Assembly: GCA_964550435.1 (NCBI GenBank)
Contig: CAZJZI010000023.1
Span: 1 to 37,878 of the forward strand
Reading direction: 5' to 3'
DNA from: UBA11400 sp964550435
Lineage (GTDB): Bacteria; Bacteroidota; Rhodothermia; Balneolales; HLUCCA01
DNA: 37,878 bases
Part shown: positions 14,513 to 23,918 of the stretch, piece by piece
How the letters are laid out: every line of letters begins with the position of its first letter
How positions within the stretch are numbered: position 1 is the first letter of the stretch
Made by a program: the position numbers and the translations under genes
The notes under the pieces: generated by a model
Told to the model about the DNA's origin: nothing
The model's input: only the letters and a program-made list of their open reading frames with translations
The model's database searches: none

Positions 14513-16074
14513 GTCATGCCATGGACAGAGTTAGTCAACTAAGAACCGAACCCACTTTCCAACGACTCATTTTATCCCCACTTGGACTCGATCGGGATAA
14601 TTCGTCGGTGATATGGATTCTGCTACTATTCGCCACTATTATGGTTACGGGATTGTGGTTCTTCGATGGGAATATTGCATTGGTCACCGGAATCATGTAC
14701 CTCACACTTGTATTACTTCTAAGTGTATTCAAGATAGATTACAGTCTCTTTTTACTGGTTTTCACGGTTATACTTTTTGAACAATTTCCAATACCGGGTT
14801 TTCCTGCCATTACGAATGAAGTCTCATTTTTCCTAAACTTAAAAGAAATAAGATATGTCCCGTTTTTTGAAGCCGGGATGATCAGTCCATTTGAGTTACA
14901 CATTCTTTTCTTGTCTCTTGGTTTGATTTTGCACATGGCAATTCGGAAGAATTTCGCACTCAAGCCAGTGACCGTGTGGGTACCATTTGTGTTATTCTTT
15001 GCTTTTTTTGTGTTTGCATTTTTGAATGGGATCCGTACTGGTGGTGACTTCAAAGTGGCCTTGTGGGAGGTTAGGGCGTTATTTTATTTGATTCTTATGT
15101 ATGTAATGGTCCCTCAGATTCTTGAATCTAAAAAACAACTGGTTGTTTTTGTCTGGGCAGTGATAATAGCTGTGACCATCAAAGCGTTTCAGGGAGTTTT
15201 TAGATTTGTTGATTTGGGATTCACGACAGGGGGGTATCCGGTTCTTACCAATCACGAAGATCCTGTGTTTATTGTAACTCTTTTGGTCCTTCTGGTTGGA
15301 TTTCTATTATTTCGCACAGGAGGTAAACAGAAGATCTGGATGCTTGGTACACTGGTCATCTTGCTTGTAGGGTTCTATGTAGCTCAACGCCGGGCTACTT
15401 ATGGCTCTCTAATTGTGTCTTTATCTGCCATCGTTTTGATTCTCCCTGCACTCAAACGAATTGAGTTCCTGAAATTCTTCTTGCCATTTCTTGCAGTGCT
15501 ACTGGTATATGGATTCGTTTTTTGGAATGATGCCACAAGTACTGTAGCCAGACCCGTTCAAATGGTGAAATCAGCGTTTGTAGAGCCGGATATGAAAACC
15601 AATTTTTCAGATTATTCATCCAATCTGTATCGGGATAAAGAGAATTATAACCTGGCTCAGACGGTAGAGAACAATACGCTACTTGGAACTGGATTTGGGA
15701 AGAAATATGATCAACCATTGCCCCTAATCAACATTCGGTTCACACTCAGAGATTATATCCCACATAATCAGATCTATTGGATCCTTGTTAAAATGGGTGC
15801 AATCGGATTCTTCATGTTCTGGTTTTTCTTTAATTCTTTTACTGCAAAAGCAACTCAGGTCTTCATCAGAGTTAAGGATCCATATCTTAAAGTAGTCACA
15901 TTGATGATTGCGATAGCGGTGATAAATCAGATGGTTGTATCGTTCTTCGATTTACAACTCACCTACTACAGAAGTATGACTTACCTGGGATGTCTGATGG
16001 GACTATTGCCGGTAATTCAGTTCATTGAAAATGAGCAAGTACATGCCGACCCATCAGATAGTGAGTCGCTATGA
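14509..16074 (+). CDS. O-antigen polymerase/ligase-like membrane protein (Wzy or WaaL type)
   Basis: A 521-residue polytopic membrane protein with roughly eleven or twelve hydrophobic segments. The large periplasmic loop (about 350-425) carries the features of the O-antigen ligase/polymerase family: NTLLGTGFGKKYD followed by IPHNQIYWILVKMG. Within a Wzx/Wzy locus that has no other candidate it should polymerise the lipid-linked repeat units in the periplasm; a ligase role cannot be excluded. The start is GTG at 14509, which overlaps the stop of the small membrane protein. An ATG at 14521 is possible. Its stop overlaps the next start (ATGA at 16071). Confidence 0.87.
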   Translation: MSHAMDRVSQLRTEPTFQRLILSPLGLDRDNSSVIWILLLFATIMVTGLWFFDGNIALVTGIMYLTLVLLLSVFKIDYSLFLLVFTVILFEQFPIPGFPAITNEVSFFLNLKEIRYVPFFEAGMISPFELHILFLSLGLILHMAIRKNFALKPVTVWVPFVLFFAFFVFAFLNGIRTGGDFKVALWEVRALFYLILMYVMVPQILESKKQLVVFVWAVIIAVTIKAFQGVFRFVDLGFTTGGYPVLTNHEDPVFIVTLLVLLVGFLLFRTGGKQKIWMLGTLVILLVGFYVAQRRATYGSLIVSLSAIVLILPALKRIEFLKFFLPFLAVLLVYGFVFWNDATSTVARPVQMVKSAFVEPDMKTNFSDYSSNLYRDKENYNLAQTVENNTLLGTGFGKKYDQPLPLINIRFTLRDYIPHNQIYWILVKMGAIGFFMFWFFFNSFTAKATQVFIRVKDPYLKVVTLMIAIAVINQMVVSFFDLQLTYYRSMTYLGCLMGLLPVIQFIENEQVHADPSDSESL

Positions 16075-17585
16075 ACAACGATACATTGCGAACTGAAGTC
16101 AGGGAGTCAGTTGCACGCAATATGTCAGTAATGGTTGGTGCTCAGGTGGTTACATGGGGATCCAGTTTCCTATTGTTGTACTTTTTGCCACGTTATCTGG
16201 GACCCGAAGATTTTGGCCGACTATATCTGGCCTTGTCTGTAAAAATGATCCTGGGATTATTTGTGGATTTTGGGGGTAACTACCTGATCCCAAAAGAAGT
16301 AGCACGGTCTAAATCAAATGGTGAAAAGATATTAAGCAGCTATATCCTTTTCAGGATTGCCTTATGGGTTCTTTCCCTAGGTTTGGTTTTACTGTTTTCG
16401 AATGTAATGGGTTACTCGGAGCAAGTAAATTTACTCATACTTATACTGATTGTAGCCAAGCTTTGGGAGGGTGGAACAACCGCGCTGGGAGCCTATTTTG
16501 AAGGTATTGAGAAGATGGAATATCCATCAATTGGAAAGATAGTTGAAAAAGTCTTTGTGGCCCTGGTCGCGAGTGTAGCACTTATACTTGGTGCGGATTC
16601 TGTCGGAGTAGCAGTCATTATCACTATCGGGGCTTTTTTGAATCTGATAGTCATTTATGTGTATTCAAAACGTGTGGTAAGGATAAGCTATGTGTTTGAT
16701 CCCGAAATCTTTTCACTATTCCGGTCCGGGCTGCCTTTTTTCCTGTTTTCATTGTTCTCGGTGATCTACTATCGGATTGATGCAATTATGCTCGCATCAC
16801 TGACAACTGAAGAGGTTACAGGCTGGTATGGTGGTGCCTTTCGCTTTTTTGATGTTGTGATGGTACTACCATTGCTGTTCAAAACGGCCATATTTCCAGT
16901 TTTTTCCAAATTATGGGATAATTCTAAAGGACTACTCGAAAGTACAATTGCTCACAGTTTGAGGCTCATGATACTTATGGGGATTCCTGCGGCTACATTG
17001 GTTTACATCTTTGCAACACCTATCATCCAGTTTTTCATGGGTCTGGATGAATACGAGCCATCTATTATCATCCTTCAAATCTTTGCACTGAGTGTCCCAT
17101 TCATATTTATCGATATCATTTTAGGAAGTGCTTTAATGGGTGCCGCAAACAGGCAAAAATCATGGGCTGTGATCGGTTTGGTGGCGATATTCGTGAACAT
17201 CTCCATCAACTTTGTACTCATTCCGCATACTCAGGATGTTTACATGAATGGTGGGATTGGTGCAGCAATTGCGACACTTTTCACTGAAGTATTTGTAATG
17301 ATATCCGCTTTCTGGTTGCTTCCAAAAGACTACCTGAAATCGTTCAAATTTCACTATGTCTTGAAACCCACGTTGGCAACCGCATTAATGTCTGTTCCAT
17401 TAGCACTTCTGTTGTTATTCACCAACTTGTACTGGATGATAGTGCTCATAATCGCAGTCATATTGTATGTAGCAGCATTATTTGTTCTTAACGCTTTCGA
17501 CAAGAAAGAACGATTAATCCTGACCGAATTCATCGCTATCAATTACACCAATTTATCATCCAGAATCAGAAAAAGAAAAATATGA
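16071..17585 (+). CDS. Wzx-like polysaccharide flippase
   Basis: A 504-residue membrane protein of the MOP superfamily polysaccharide-transporter type. The N-terminus has the typical NMSVMVGAQVVTWGSSFLLLYFLPRYLGPEDFGRLYLALS pattern (described here by its parts: amphipathic start, first helix, then PRYLGPEDFG). About twelve to fourteen helices follow, and the mid-protein segment has GLPFFLFSLFSVIYYRIDAI. It should flip undecaprenyl-linked repeat units from the cytoplasmic to the periplasmic face. It overlaps both neighbours by 4 bp (ATGA at 16071 and at 17582), so it belongs to one tightly coupled operon with the polymerase and the glycosyltransferase. Confidence 0.93.
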   Translation: MNNDTLRTEVRESVARNMSVMVGAQVVTWGSSFLLLYFLPRYLGPEDFGRLYLALSVKMILGLFVDFGGNYLIPKEVARSKSNGEKILSSYILFRIALWVLSLGLVLLFSNVMGYSEQVNLLILILIVAKLWEGGTTALGAYFEGIEKMEYPSIGKIVEKVFVALVASVALILGADSVGVAVIITIGAFLNLIVIYVYSKRVVRISYVFDPEIFSLFRSGLPFFLFSLFSVIYYRIDAIMLASLTTEEVTGWYGGAFRFFDVVMVLPLLFKTAIFPVFSKLWDNSKGLLESTIAHSLRLMILMGIPAATLVYIFATPIIQFFMGLDEYEPSIIILQIFALSVPFIFIDIILGSALMGAANRQKSWAVIGLVAIFVNISINFVLIPHTQDVYMNGGIGAAIATLFTEVFVMISAFWLLPKDYLKSFKFHYVLKPTLATALMSVPLALLLLFTNLYWMIVLIIAVILYVAALFVLNAFDKKERLILTEFIAINYTNLSSRIRKRKI

Positions 17586-18844
17586 AAATACTATTTGTGA
17601 CACCGTATAGTCCTGCGAACCCCGTTTTTGGTGGTGCATTACGCATTTATCATGTTCTGGCTCAATTATGTGCCAATCACGATGTAACGATTGGTGGATT
17701 CAGCACTGTTGCCGAAGAAAGAAGTTTAATAGAAGAATTTCCCAGCCTTACGGGAAAAGTTCACTTTGTGGATTATCCATATTCAAACAGTTCATTAAGA
17801 TGGGGGATGATCAAATCCATATTCAGTTTTCATAGTAATTGGTATCACCTTACCCGATCACAGAAGCTTCAAAATAAGCTCGATGAGCTTTTGGCCGTAG
17901 AGACATTTGACCTGATACTGTGTGAGTTTCCGGTTATGTCAATGTATTCATACAAATCAAATGCAATCAAAATTACCGATTGCCACAATGTTGAGTATGA
18001 TAACTTCAAGCGGATGTCGAAGGTCGGGAATCTATTCAAAAAACTCTTCTATTTCCTCGAAGCATATAAATTTTTCAAGGAAGAAACCAAGGTATTTGAC
18101 CAACAGGATGCAATGTTCGTCACTAGTAAACGGGATATTGAGCTGATAAACCAGACTAATGAAACTCCCACAAAATATCTCATACCCAACGGAGTAGATA
18201 CTGACTACTATAAGCCAGTCGAATCTTCTACAACACCGTTTTCCATGATTTTCATCGGTATGATGAAATATGTACCCAATTATGATGGGATTGAGTTTTT
18301 CTTAGATGAAATCTTCCCAAAAATCTTGGCTAAAATCCCTCAAGCTACGATAACAATTGTAGGAAAGAATCCGCCGGTTTCTATTACAAGCAGGAAAAGT
18401 CATAACATAATTGTAACCGGATTTGTGCAAGACACGCGACCATTTATTGAAGAAGCAAGTGTTTATGTAGTTCCATTGAGGATGGGTGGCGGGACCCGTT
18501 TGAAAATTCTGGAAGCACTGGCAGTTAAAAAACCATTGGTTACTACGTCTGTTGGATGCGAAGGAATTGATGTAATAGACCGAAAAGAAGTTATGATAGC
18601 TGATAGCCCTGACGAGTTTGCGGCCAGGGTAATCGAACTCTTTGAGCATCCGGATCGAGGTGTGATCTTGGCTGAAAATGGATACTCACTTGTTATGAAC
18701 CAGTATCGATGGGATCAAATAGGTACGAGCATTGAAGTCGCTATTAAGGAATTGTACTCCCGCAAATCGGATCCAAAGGTTGAAACAGGTTTTACCGAGA
18801 ACGATGTGGCAGATTTTGAGAGATGGCAAGATGAAAGTTTATAA
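17582..18844 (+). CDS. glycosyltransferase, GT4/GT1 type (resembles the TIGR03087 group)
   Basis: A 420-residue GT-B fold enzyme. The N-terminal domain starts MKILFVTPYSPANPVFGGALR, with the glycine-rich acceptor loop. The linker region has FIGMMKYVPNYDGIEFF, the pattern seen in sugar transferases associated with exosortase/EPS loci. The donor-binding motif is VVPLRMGGGTRLKILEALA, followed by KPLVTTSVGCEGI. It has no membrane helix and acts on the cytoplasmic face. It adds a sugar to the growing lipid-linked repeat; donor and linkage are not readable. It is coupled to the flippase by ATGA overlap and followed 21 bp later by the FemAB-like gene. Confidence 0.88.
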   Translation: MKILFVTPYSPANPVFGGALRIYHVLAQLCANHDVTIGGFSTVAEERSLIEEFPSLTGKVHFVDYPYSNSSLRWGMIKSIFSFHSNWYHLTRSQKLQNKLDELLAVETFDLILCEFPVMSMYSYKSNAIKITDCHNVEYDNFKRMSKVGNLFKKLFYFLEAYKFFKEETKVFDQQDAMFVTSKRDIELINQTNETPTKYLIPNGVDTDYYKPVESSTTPFSMIFIGMMKYVPNYDGIEFFLDEIFPKILAKIPQATITIVGKNPPVSITSRKSHNIIVTGFVQDTRPFIEEASVYVVPLRMGGGTRLKILEALAVKKPLVTTSVGCEGIDVIDRKEVMIADSPDEFAARVIELFEHPDRGVILAENGYSLVMNQYRWDQIGTSIEVAIKELYSRKSDPKVETGFTENDVADFERWQDESL

Positions 18845-18865
18845 TTATTACTTCAAGGAGTTAAC

Positions 18866-20218
18866 ATGTTAGAAACAGTAACCAAGCAGGTAAAGGTCAC
18901 ACAGGATGAAATTCCCAAGGAGTTTCATTTTTCTGATTTGACCGTTAAAGTTCGAACCGAACAAAAGGATTTGGATTCACTGGAAGCCGAATGGAGAAAT
19001 CTGACTTACAAAGCAGATCAACTTCTATGCATGTCATTTACCTGGGTATCATGTTGGTGGAAACATTTCGGACGTCATCCAAACAGGTCATTATACCTGG
19101 TAACTATCTACGACGATTCCAGACTTGTTGCAATTTTCCCATTCTTTAAAGGATCGACTGTCGTAGGTAAATTCATAATACAGGACAGACTTCAGCTTTT
19201 AGGTAGTGGTGGTAGTCCGAACGAGCAGTTAGGGTTTAATGATGATTATGGAATCAGCGATTTTCTCGATCTGATTGTAGATCCCGAATACAACGATGCC
19301 ATTGCGAAAGTTTTTGTATCACAGTTAGATGGGGCAGTCTTCCAAGGCAATCAAATTACATTTCACCAGGTTCGGGATGATAGTTTCATCATGAAGCATG
19401 TTTATCCTCTCTTAAAAAGAACCAAACGAAAAATGCATTCTGAGATATCTGATATTTGTTACTCTGTAAATCTGCATCAATCAAAAAATTTTGTGGATTT
19501 CGTGAAGTTATCTAAGTCGAATGCAAGGCGCAGATTTCGGCAAACGCTGAGGTCAAAAGGAACTGAGGATGGATATACTATTGAAGCTCCAGATAACAAA
19601 GATGACGTAAATTTAATGGTCAGTAATCTGATTTCATTGCATCAGCACCGGTGGAATAAACTCGGTTATCCAGGAGCTTTTCATGACACGAGATTTAAGT
19701 CTTTTTTTGAAGAACTCTGTAACACCGCCTATGACGAAGATCGACTTTGGATCAAACAGGCTGTTGATGAATGTGGGGTTTCGGCAGTAAGGATGTTAAT
19801 CAAGTTCAATGACAGATATTTTGATTACATGAGCGGATATGATGAAGGGAGCATTTCATCAAGATACAGACCAGGTATCGGATTGCTATTAGATGTAGTT
19901 CAGGATGCATTTAAACAGAATACAAAACATATCGAGTTGATGAGGGGAGATGAGGGATACAAGCAAGATTTTTCGAACTTAACGTTAGTAAACTGGAAAA
20001 TTGTAATTCATGAGAATCGTCATTTTCAATCAGGATGGGGAGTATCAACAGCACTAATTCATCGACTTTCTAACGTGATGAAAATTCTTAACCGTGAGAA
20101 GATTCTCATTGCGGTCCAACAACAGCAGAATGGATCCTTAACCACATACTCAAAGTACCTCATTTTCAGGTTAAACACGGTAATTCGCAAAATGAAAGCG
20201 GGTAAAGTTGAGGGTTGA
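18866..20218 (+). CDS. FemAB/BioF2-like GNAT acyltransferase
   Basis: A 450-residue protein of the type annotated as GNAT acetyltransferase with BioF2-like domain (also called FemAB-like or CelD-like), frequent in polysaccharide loci. Visible marks are the basic helix KSNARRRFRQTLRSKG at about 216-231, then LHQHRWNKLGYPGAF, and the late GNAT core with FDYMSGYDEGSISSRYRPGIGLLLD and LMRGDEGYKQDF. There is no signal peptide and no membrane segment. It probably transfers an acyl or aminoacyl group to a sugar of the repeat unit in the cytoplasm. The start has a strong AAGGAG site. It ends its operon; the next gene has its own sigma-54 promoter. Confidence 0.82.
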   Translation: MLETVTKQVKVTQDEIPKEFHFSDLTVKVRTEQKDLDSLEAEWRNLTYKADQLLCMSFTWVSCWWKHFGRHPNRSLYLVTIYDDSRLVAIFPFFKGSTVVGKFIIQDRLQLLGSGGSPNEQLGFNDDYGISDFLDLIVDPEYNDAIAKVFVSQLDGAVFQGNQITFHQVRDDSFIMKHVYPLLKRTKRKMHSEISDICYSVNLHQSKNFVDFVKLSKSNARRRFRQTLRSKGTEDGYTIEAPDNKDDVNLMVSNLISLHQHRWNKLGYPGAFHDTRFKSFFEELCNTAYDEDRLWIKQAVDECGVSAVRMLIKFNDRYFDYMSGYDEGSISSRYRPGIGLLLDVVQDAFKQNTKHIELMRGDEGYKQDFSNLTLVNWKIVIHENRHFQSGWGVSTALIHRLSNVMKILNREKILIAVQQQQNGSLTTYSKYLIFRLNTVIRKMKAGKVEG

Positions 20219-20332
20219 TCTGTGCAAATATTATACGATTCAAGGTTGGCTGATAGCTTCGATTCACATCAGTAAAATTAGAATCCCACGGCAACACTCT
20301 TTAATCAACGATAATCCAACTACAGGTTTTCT

Positions 20333-20350
20333 GTACTCAGTAATGAGTAC
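20333..20350. promoter_or_regulatory. inverted repeat directly upstream of a sigma-54 promoter
   Basis: Perfect 7-bp arms GTACTCA (20333-20339) and TGAGTAC (20344-20350) with a 4-bp centre. It ends 4 bp before the -24 element at 20355. It could be an operator or the stem of a small hairpin. It is too near the promoter for a normal enhancer site. Confidence 0.5.
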
Positions 20351-20354
20351 TAGT

Positions 20355-20370
20355 TGGCACACTTGTTGCA
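20355..20370 (+). promoter_or_regulatory. perfect sigma-54 promoter for the deacetylase operon
   Basis: TGGCAC-ACTTG-TTGCA: exact match to the -24/-12 consensus in all eleven conserved bases. It ends 48 nt before the ATG at 20419. By chance such an exact 11-base match is expected only about 0.02 times on both strands of this window at equal base frequencies. Confidence 0.92.
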
Positions 20371-20418
20371 AGCACATGATTAGAATAACAATTTAGAAAT
20401 CGACGAGAGAGATCCAAT

Positions 20419-21300
20419 ATGAAAGAGTTGAAACGAATTCGGAAAATTAAAATACTCATGTACCACAGAGTATTGCCTGAAAAACCTGGTAAAAAAAGTA
20501 GGTGGCACTATGTAACAGTGTCCGAATTTCGTCGGCAAATGAATTTGATTGATAAGCTTGGATTTACACCAATCACATTTTATGACTATCAATTATACCT
20601 CGAAGGCAAATTAACTCTTCCAGCCAAACCAATACTCATAACTTTTGATGATGGATATGTTGATACACTCGAGAATGCGATTCCAGTTCTGATTGAGTAC
20701 AATATGCGTGCTGTTGTTTTTGTGATGGGAAATAGGTCTTTAAAAAGCGCTACATGGGACGAAACCGGAGATTCCGATTATTGTCCTCTAATGTCTGACG
20801 ATCAAATACGAACGGTCCAGCAACTTGGATTTGAGATCGGAGCTCATTCACTTAATCATTTTGAACTTACACGGCTTACAGAATATGATACTTTGGTTGA
20901 GGTATCCAGCTCCAAATTAGCCATAGAACGAATTCTGAATTCACCTATTCAAACCTTCTCATATCCATACGGTAGCGTAGATGAAAGAGTCAAAAAAGTG
21001 GTTTCAGATTCTGGATTCTTGTTCGGTTGTGGAGTCTATTCCGGATCCTCAAAATTCAGTCAGACGAACATGGATTTCAGACGCATTGCTGTAAATCAAT
21101 ACACCTCGAAATTGAAGTTTCTGATGACTTTGCTTCTTCCTTATCAACACCTGGAGTGGTTGTACTACCGACTGAAATCTGGAGTCAATCCAACCCATGA
21201 GACATATCCAGTTTCAGAAACAAAATCCTACTCGCAAAACGGGGCATCAAGAGAAAAACAATACGACATCCAAAAATTGTTTAATCCAAACACATTGTAA
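20419..21300 (+). CDS. polysaccharide deacetylase (NodB domain)
   Basis: A 293-residue carbohydrate esterase 4 type enzyme. Motif 1 is TFDDGY (75-80, with Asp77 and Asp78). Motif 2 is HSLNH (His143 and His147, metal ligands). Motif 3 is SYPYGS. There is no signal peptide and no membrane anchor, so it acts in the cytoplasm, probably removing an N-acetyl group from a lipid-linked amino sugar; this would free an amine for another acyl group. It is the first gene of a three-gene unit with its own sigma-54 promoter and has a GAGAGAT ribosome site before the ATG. The last 50 residues are polar and have no domain I recognise. Confidence 0.9.
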   Translation: MKELKRIRKIKILMYHRVLPEKPGKKSRWHYVTVSEFRRQMNLIDKLGFTPITFYDYQLYLEGKLTLPAKPILITFDDGYVDTLENAIPVLIEYNMRAVVFVMGNRSLKSATWDETGDSDYCPLMSDDQIRTVQQLGFEIGAHSLNHFELTRLTEYDTLVEVSSSKLAIERILNSPIQTFSYPYGSVDERVKKVVSDSGFLFGCGVYSGSSKFSQTNMDFRRIAVNQYTSKLKFLMTLLLPYQHLEWLYYRLKSGVNPTHETYPVSETKSYSQNGASREKQYDIQKLFNPNTL

Positions 21301-21309
21301 CCAGAACCT

Positions 21310-22485
21310 ATGAAAACGCTTTATATCATTGCAAAAGGGATGGAGAAACAATCGGATGAAGTCATTCGACAGTTAGAAAGAGAGAATAAAATACCACGTG
21401 TTTTATTACTTGAAGATGCAGTATCGGCAGTGGTACTGGATGAGAGATATCTGTCCGAAAAAACACCAATAATCAGGAAACTACTTTATAGATTTGTATC
21501 AGTTAGTTCTGCACAGTTGATTGAAGCACTGTTGATAATGCATAAATACGATATCATTCTTTCCCATACCGAGAAAGTCAGTTTTCCGCTAGCATTAGCT
21601 ATGAAATGGCTAAGATCAACAAAACCACACATCGTTGCATTGTCCAGAATTACATCGGTCGATCCCAAGCGGACGAAGCAGAAAATGTGGATCTTCAGAA
21701 AGACAAGAAAAACAGTGTCTCGATATCTGATCTGGTCGTCTGTTCAGCGAAGAATCGCAATTGATCAGTTTGGTGTATCACCTCACAAAATTATCCTTCT
21801 GAAGAGAGGCATTGATCAGTTGTTCTGGCGTCCCGAATCGGTAGAATCTGATATGATCTGCTCGGTTGGTATGGAAGCACGCGATTATCCAACTCTGGTA
21901 GAGGCACTACGAGGACTTGAAATAAAATGTCACATCGCTGCCGGAGCATCCAGGGGTGATATTTTTAAAACGGTTGAACGTCTGTTGAATATAGATGACC
22001 TACCTGATAACATCCAGATTGGACAAAAAAACTCCGAAGAGTTACGGTCGCTCTATGCACGATCACGCTTTACTGTTGTCTCCTTACTTCCAACAGATTC
22101 AGACAATGGGCTAACTACGATTTTGGAATCCATGTCGATGGGAAAACCGGTGATTTGTTCAAAAACGGAAGGACAGATCGATATCATTCAAGATGGTGTC
22201 ACAGGAATATATGTACCCCAGGGTGATGCAAATGCACTTCGTGATGCCATTCTAATGTTATGGAATGATCCCCAAAAATGTGCAACTATGGGCTTAGCTG
22301 CCCGGAAATTTATAGTCGAAAAGCATAATGTAGAGCAGTTTGTTGAGGCAGTTAAGGTCGAAGTCAATAGATCGATCGGGTTGATCGAAACAAGTCCTAA
22401 TATGGTGGTTTCACCCATGAAACCAAATTCTCAGCCTATCCACGCGGAAGTCAATCAAATAAGCTCAACAACCAAAAATTATTAA
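21310..22485 (+). CDS. glycosyltransferase, GT4 type
   Basis: A 391-residue GT-B fold glycosyltransferase. The N-terminal half is divergent (LLEDAVSAVVLDERYL, then HKYDIILSHTEKVSFPLALAM). The C-terminal half is typical of GT4: GIDQLFWRP after the linker, DNGLTTILESMSMGKPVICSKTEGQIDII (described as the E-x7-E donor loop near residues 261-285), then DGVTGIYVPQGDANAL. It has no membrane helices. It should add one sugar of the repeat unit on the cytoplasmic face. It follows the deacetylase by 9 bp, in the same transcription unit. Confidence 0.87.
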   Translation: MKTLYIIAKGMEKQSDEVIRQLERENKIPRVLLLEDAVSAVVLDERYLSEKTPIIRKLLYRFVSVSSAQLIEALLIMHKYDIILSHTEKVSFPLALAMKWLRSTKPHIVALSRITSVDPKRTKQKMWIFRKTRKTVSRYLIWSSVQRRIAIDQFGVSPHKIILLKRGIDQLFWRPESVESDMICSVGMEARDYPTLVEALRGLEIKCHIAAGASRGDIFKTVERLLNIDDLPDNIQIGQKNSEELRSLYARSRFTVVSLLPTDSDNGLTTILESMSMGKPVICSKTEGQIDIIQDGVTGIYVPQGDANALRDAILMLWNDPQKCATMGLAARKFIVEKHNVEQFVEAVKVEVNRSIGLIETSPNMVVSPMKPNSQPIHAEVNQISSTTKNY

Positions 22486-22544
22486 TGGTTTAACCCAAAA
22501 ACATGATCATTTTCACATTTTTTAGTAGCTGTGGCACACTGATT

Positions 22545-22558
22545 ATCCTTCGAAGGAT
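22545..22558. repeat. 14-bp perfect palindrome before the GT2 gene
   Basis: ATCCTTCGAAGGAT, a perfect 14-bp palindrome whose right half contains the AAGGAT ribosome site of the gene starting at 22565. Folding would hide that site, so it could control translation. A lone TGGCAC lies just upstream at 22532-22537. Confidence 0.5.
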
Positions 22559-22564
22559 TAGAAT

Positions 22565-23827
22565 ATGATCTTAATTGAAGTTACGTTTCTCCTTTTACTG
22601 GTCCTATTTTCACCCCTGGTCTTATATCAGCTTTTTCTGAGTATCGTGGCACTATTTGCGCATAAGTCAATAGAACTGAATTTAGTTGAGAAAAAGGTAT
22701 TCGCAATTGTTGTACCTGCTCACAATGAAGAAAAAATAATCTCAAAAACGATATACAGCTTATCGGGATTAATCTATCCAAAGAGTAAATACGATGTTTT
22801 CGTGATAGCAGACAACTGTACCGATAACACAGCAGTATTGGCCAGGTCCCTGGGAACGAATGTTATGGAACGTACAAACCAAAGTGAAACTGGAAAGGGT
22901 TATGCTCTAAGATGGGCGTTCGATTCAATTCTGAATCATACAAAAAAATATGATGCTCTTATAGTTATAGACGCCGATAGTTTGGTTTCAGGAAACTATC
23001 TGGAGGTAATGAACGATTATCTTTCGTCAGGAAGCCAGGTGGTTCAAAGTAGCGACCTCGTTTTGTCCTCTCCGGGTAACTGGAGTATAGAGGCTACTCG
23101 AATCGGGTTTCTACTTTATAATTACGTGAAGCCACTTGGTCGAAAAGTTCTCGGATTGTCCATGGGATTACGAGGAAATGGTATGTGTTTTAGTGCCAAT
23201 ATTTTAAGGGAGACTCCTTGGCAGGCCTGGTCGTTAACCGAAGATGTTGAATACGGATTAATTCTACAGCACAAGGGGATCCACATTGATTTTGCCCCAG
23301 AAGCTTTCGTGTATGCACAAATGCCAGTTGAAGCGGTAAACGCAAATTCTCAAAGAGTGCGTTGGGAGATGGGCAGGTTTCAGGTGATAAGAGCTTATAC
23401 TACGAAATTTCTGTTAAAAGCAATTCAAGAGCGATCTGTCAAGTACTTTGATGTTTTTTTTGACCTGATAACTCCCCCATTTGTGAACATGATGTTCTTA
23501 ATGGCTTTGATTGTATTCGGTGGTTCTCTTTTATGGATAATTAATCTGTTACCTGGATATCTGCTTTTACTTTGGATAGGATTGTTTGCAATCGGGTTCT
23601 TGTATTTGTTTATAGGATTATTTGTTGGAGGGGCTGACAAAACATTGTATAAATCTTTATACAAATTACCCCTGTTTATATTTTGGAAGCTTAAAGTGTA
23701 TTTACAAACTATCAAACATGGCAGACAGAAAGAATGGATACGTACTGAGCGTGATTTAGATACTGAGCTTGTAAAAGATGCCTCTCGACCTTCAGGTTCA
23801 CAATCGAACTACCAGGAGAAACGATGA
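22565..23827 (+). CDS. membrane glycosyltransferase, GT2 type
   Basis: A 420-residue GT-A enzyme. One N-terminal membrane helix (about 2-30) precedes the catalytic domain: VVPAHNEEKII (49-59), FVIADNCTDNT (79-89), the metal-binding IDADS (135-139), LTEDVEY (224-230) and the acceptor/processive-type QRVRWEMGR (263-271). Two or three helices follow (about 300-355). This layout is shared with hyaluronan- and cellulose-synthase-like GT2s, so it may act processively, although in this Wzx/Wzy locus a single-addition role is as likely. It is the last gene of the deacetylase unit and converges with the GNAT-like gene on the other strand; no clear terminator lies in the 91-bp gap. Confidence 0.88.
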   Translation: MILIEVTFLLLLVLFSPLVLYQLFLSIVALFAHKSIELNLVEKKVFAIVVPAHNEEKIISKTIYSLSGLIYPKSKYDVFVIADNCTDNTAVLARSLGTNVMERTNQSETGKGYALRWAFDSILNHTKKYDALIVIDADSLVSGNYLEVMNDYLSSGSQVVQSSDLVLSSPGNWSIEATRIGFLLYNYVKPLGRKVLGLSMGLRGNGMCFSANILRETPWQAWSLTEDVEYGLILQHKGIHIDFAPEAFVYAQMPVEAVNANSQRVRWEMGRFQVIRAYTTKFLLKAIQERSVKYFDVFFDLITPPFVNMMFLMALIVFGGSLLWIINLLPGYLLLLWIGLFAIGFLYLFIGLFVGGADKTLYKSLYKLPLFIFWKLKVYLQTIKHGRQKEWIRTERDLDTELVKDASRPSGSQSNYQEKR

Positions 23828-23918
23828 TTCTTATAACACATGGATTAAAGGCTGGTGGGAACCTTAACGGCGCCGACTATTATGAACTGGTACATGTGTT
23901 TATTGGAACGGATTGCGT

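Noticed and set aside
20208..20396. 62-codon plus-strand frame before the deacetylase gene
   Set aside because: It overlaps the end of the FemAB-like gene, has no ribosome site and runs through the perfect sigma-54 promoter.
22532..22547. Possible sigma-54 promoter before the GT2 gene
   Set aside because: TGGCAC is perfect, but the -12 position reads TTATC with no GC, and transcription would start only about 7 nt before the ATG.
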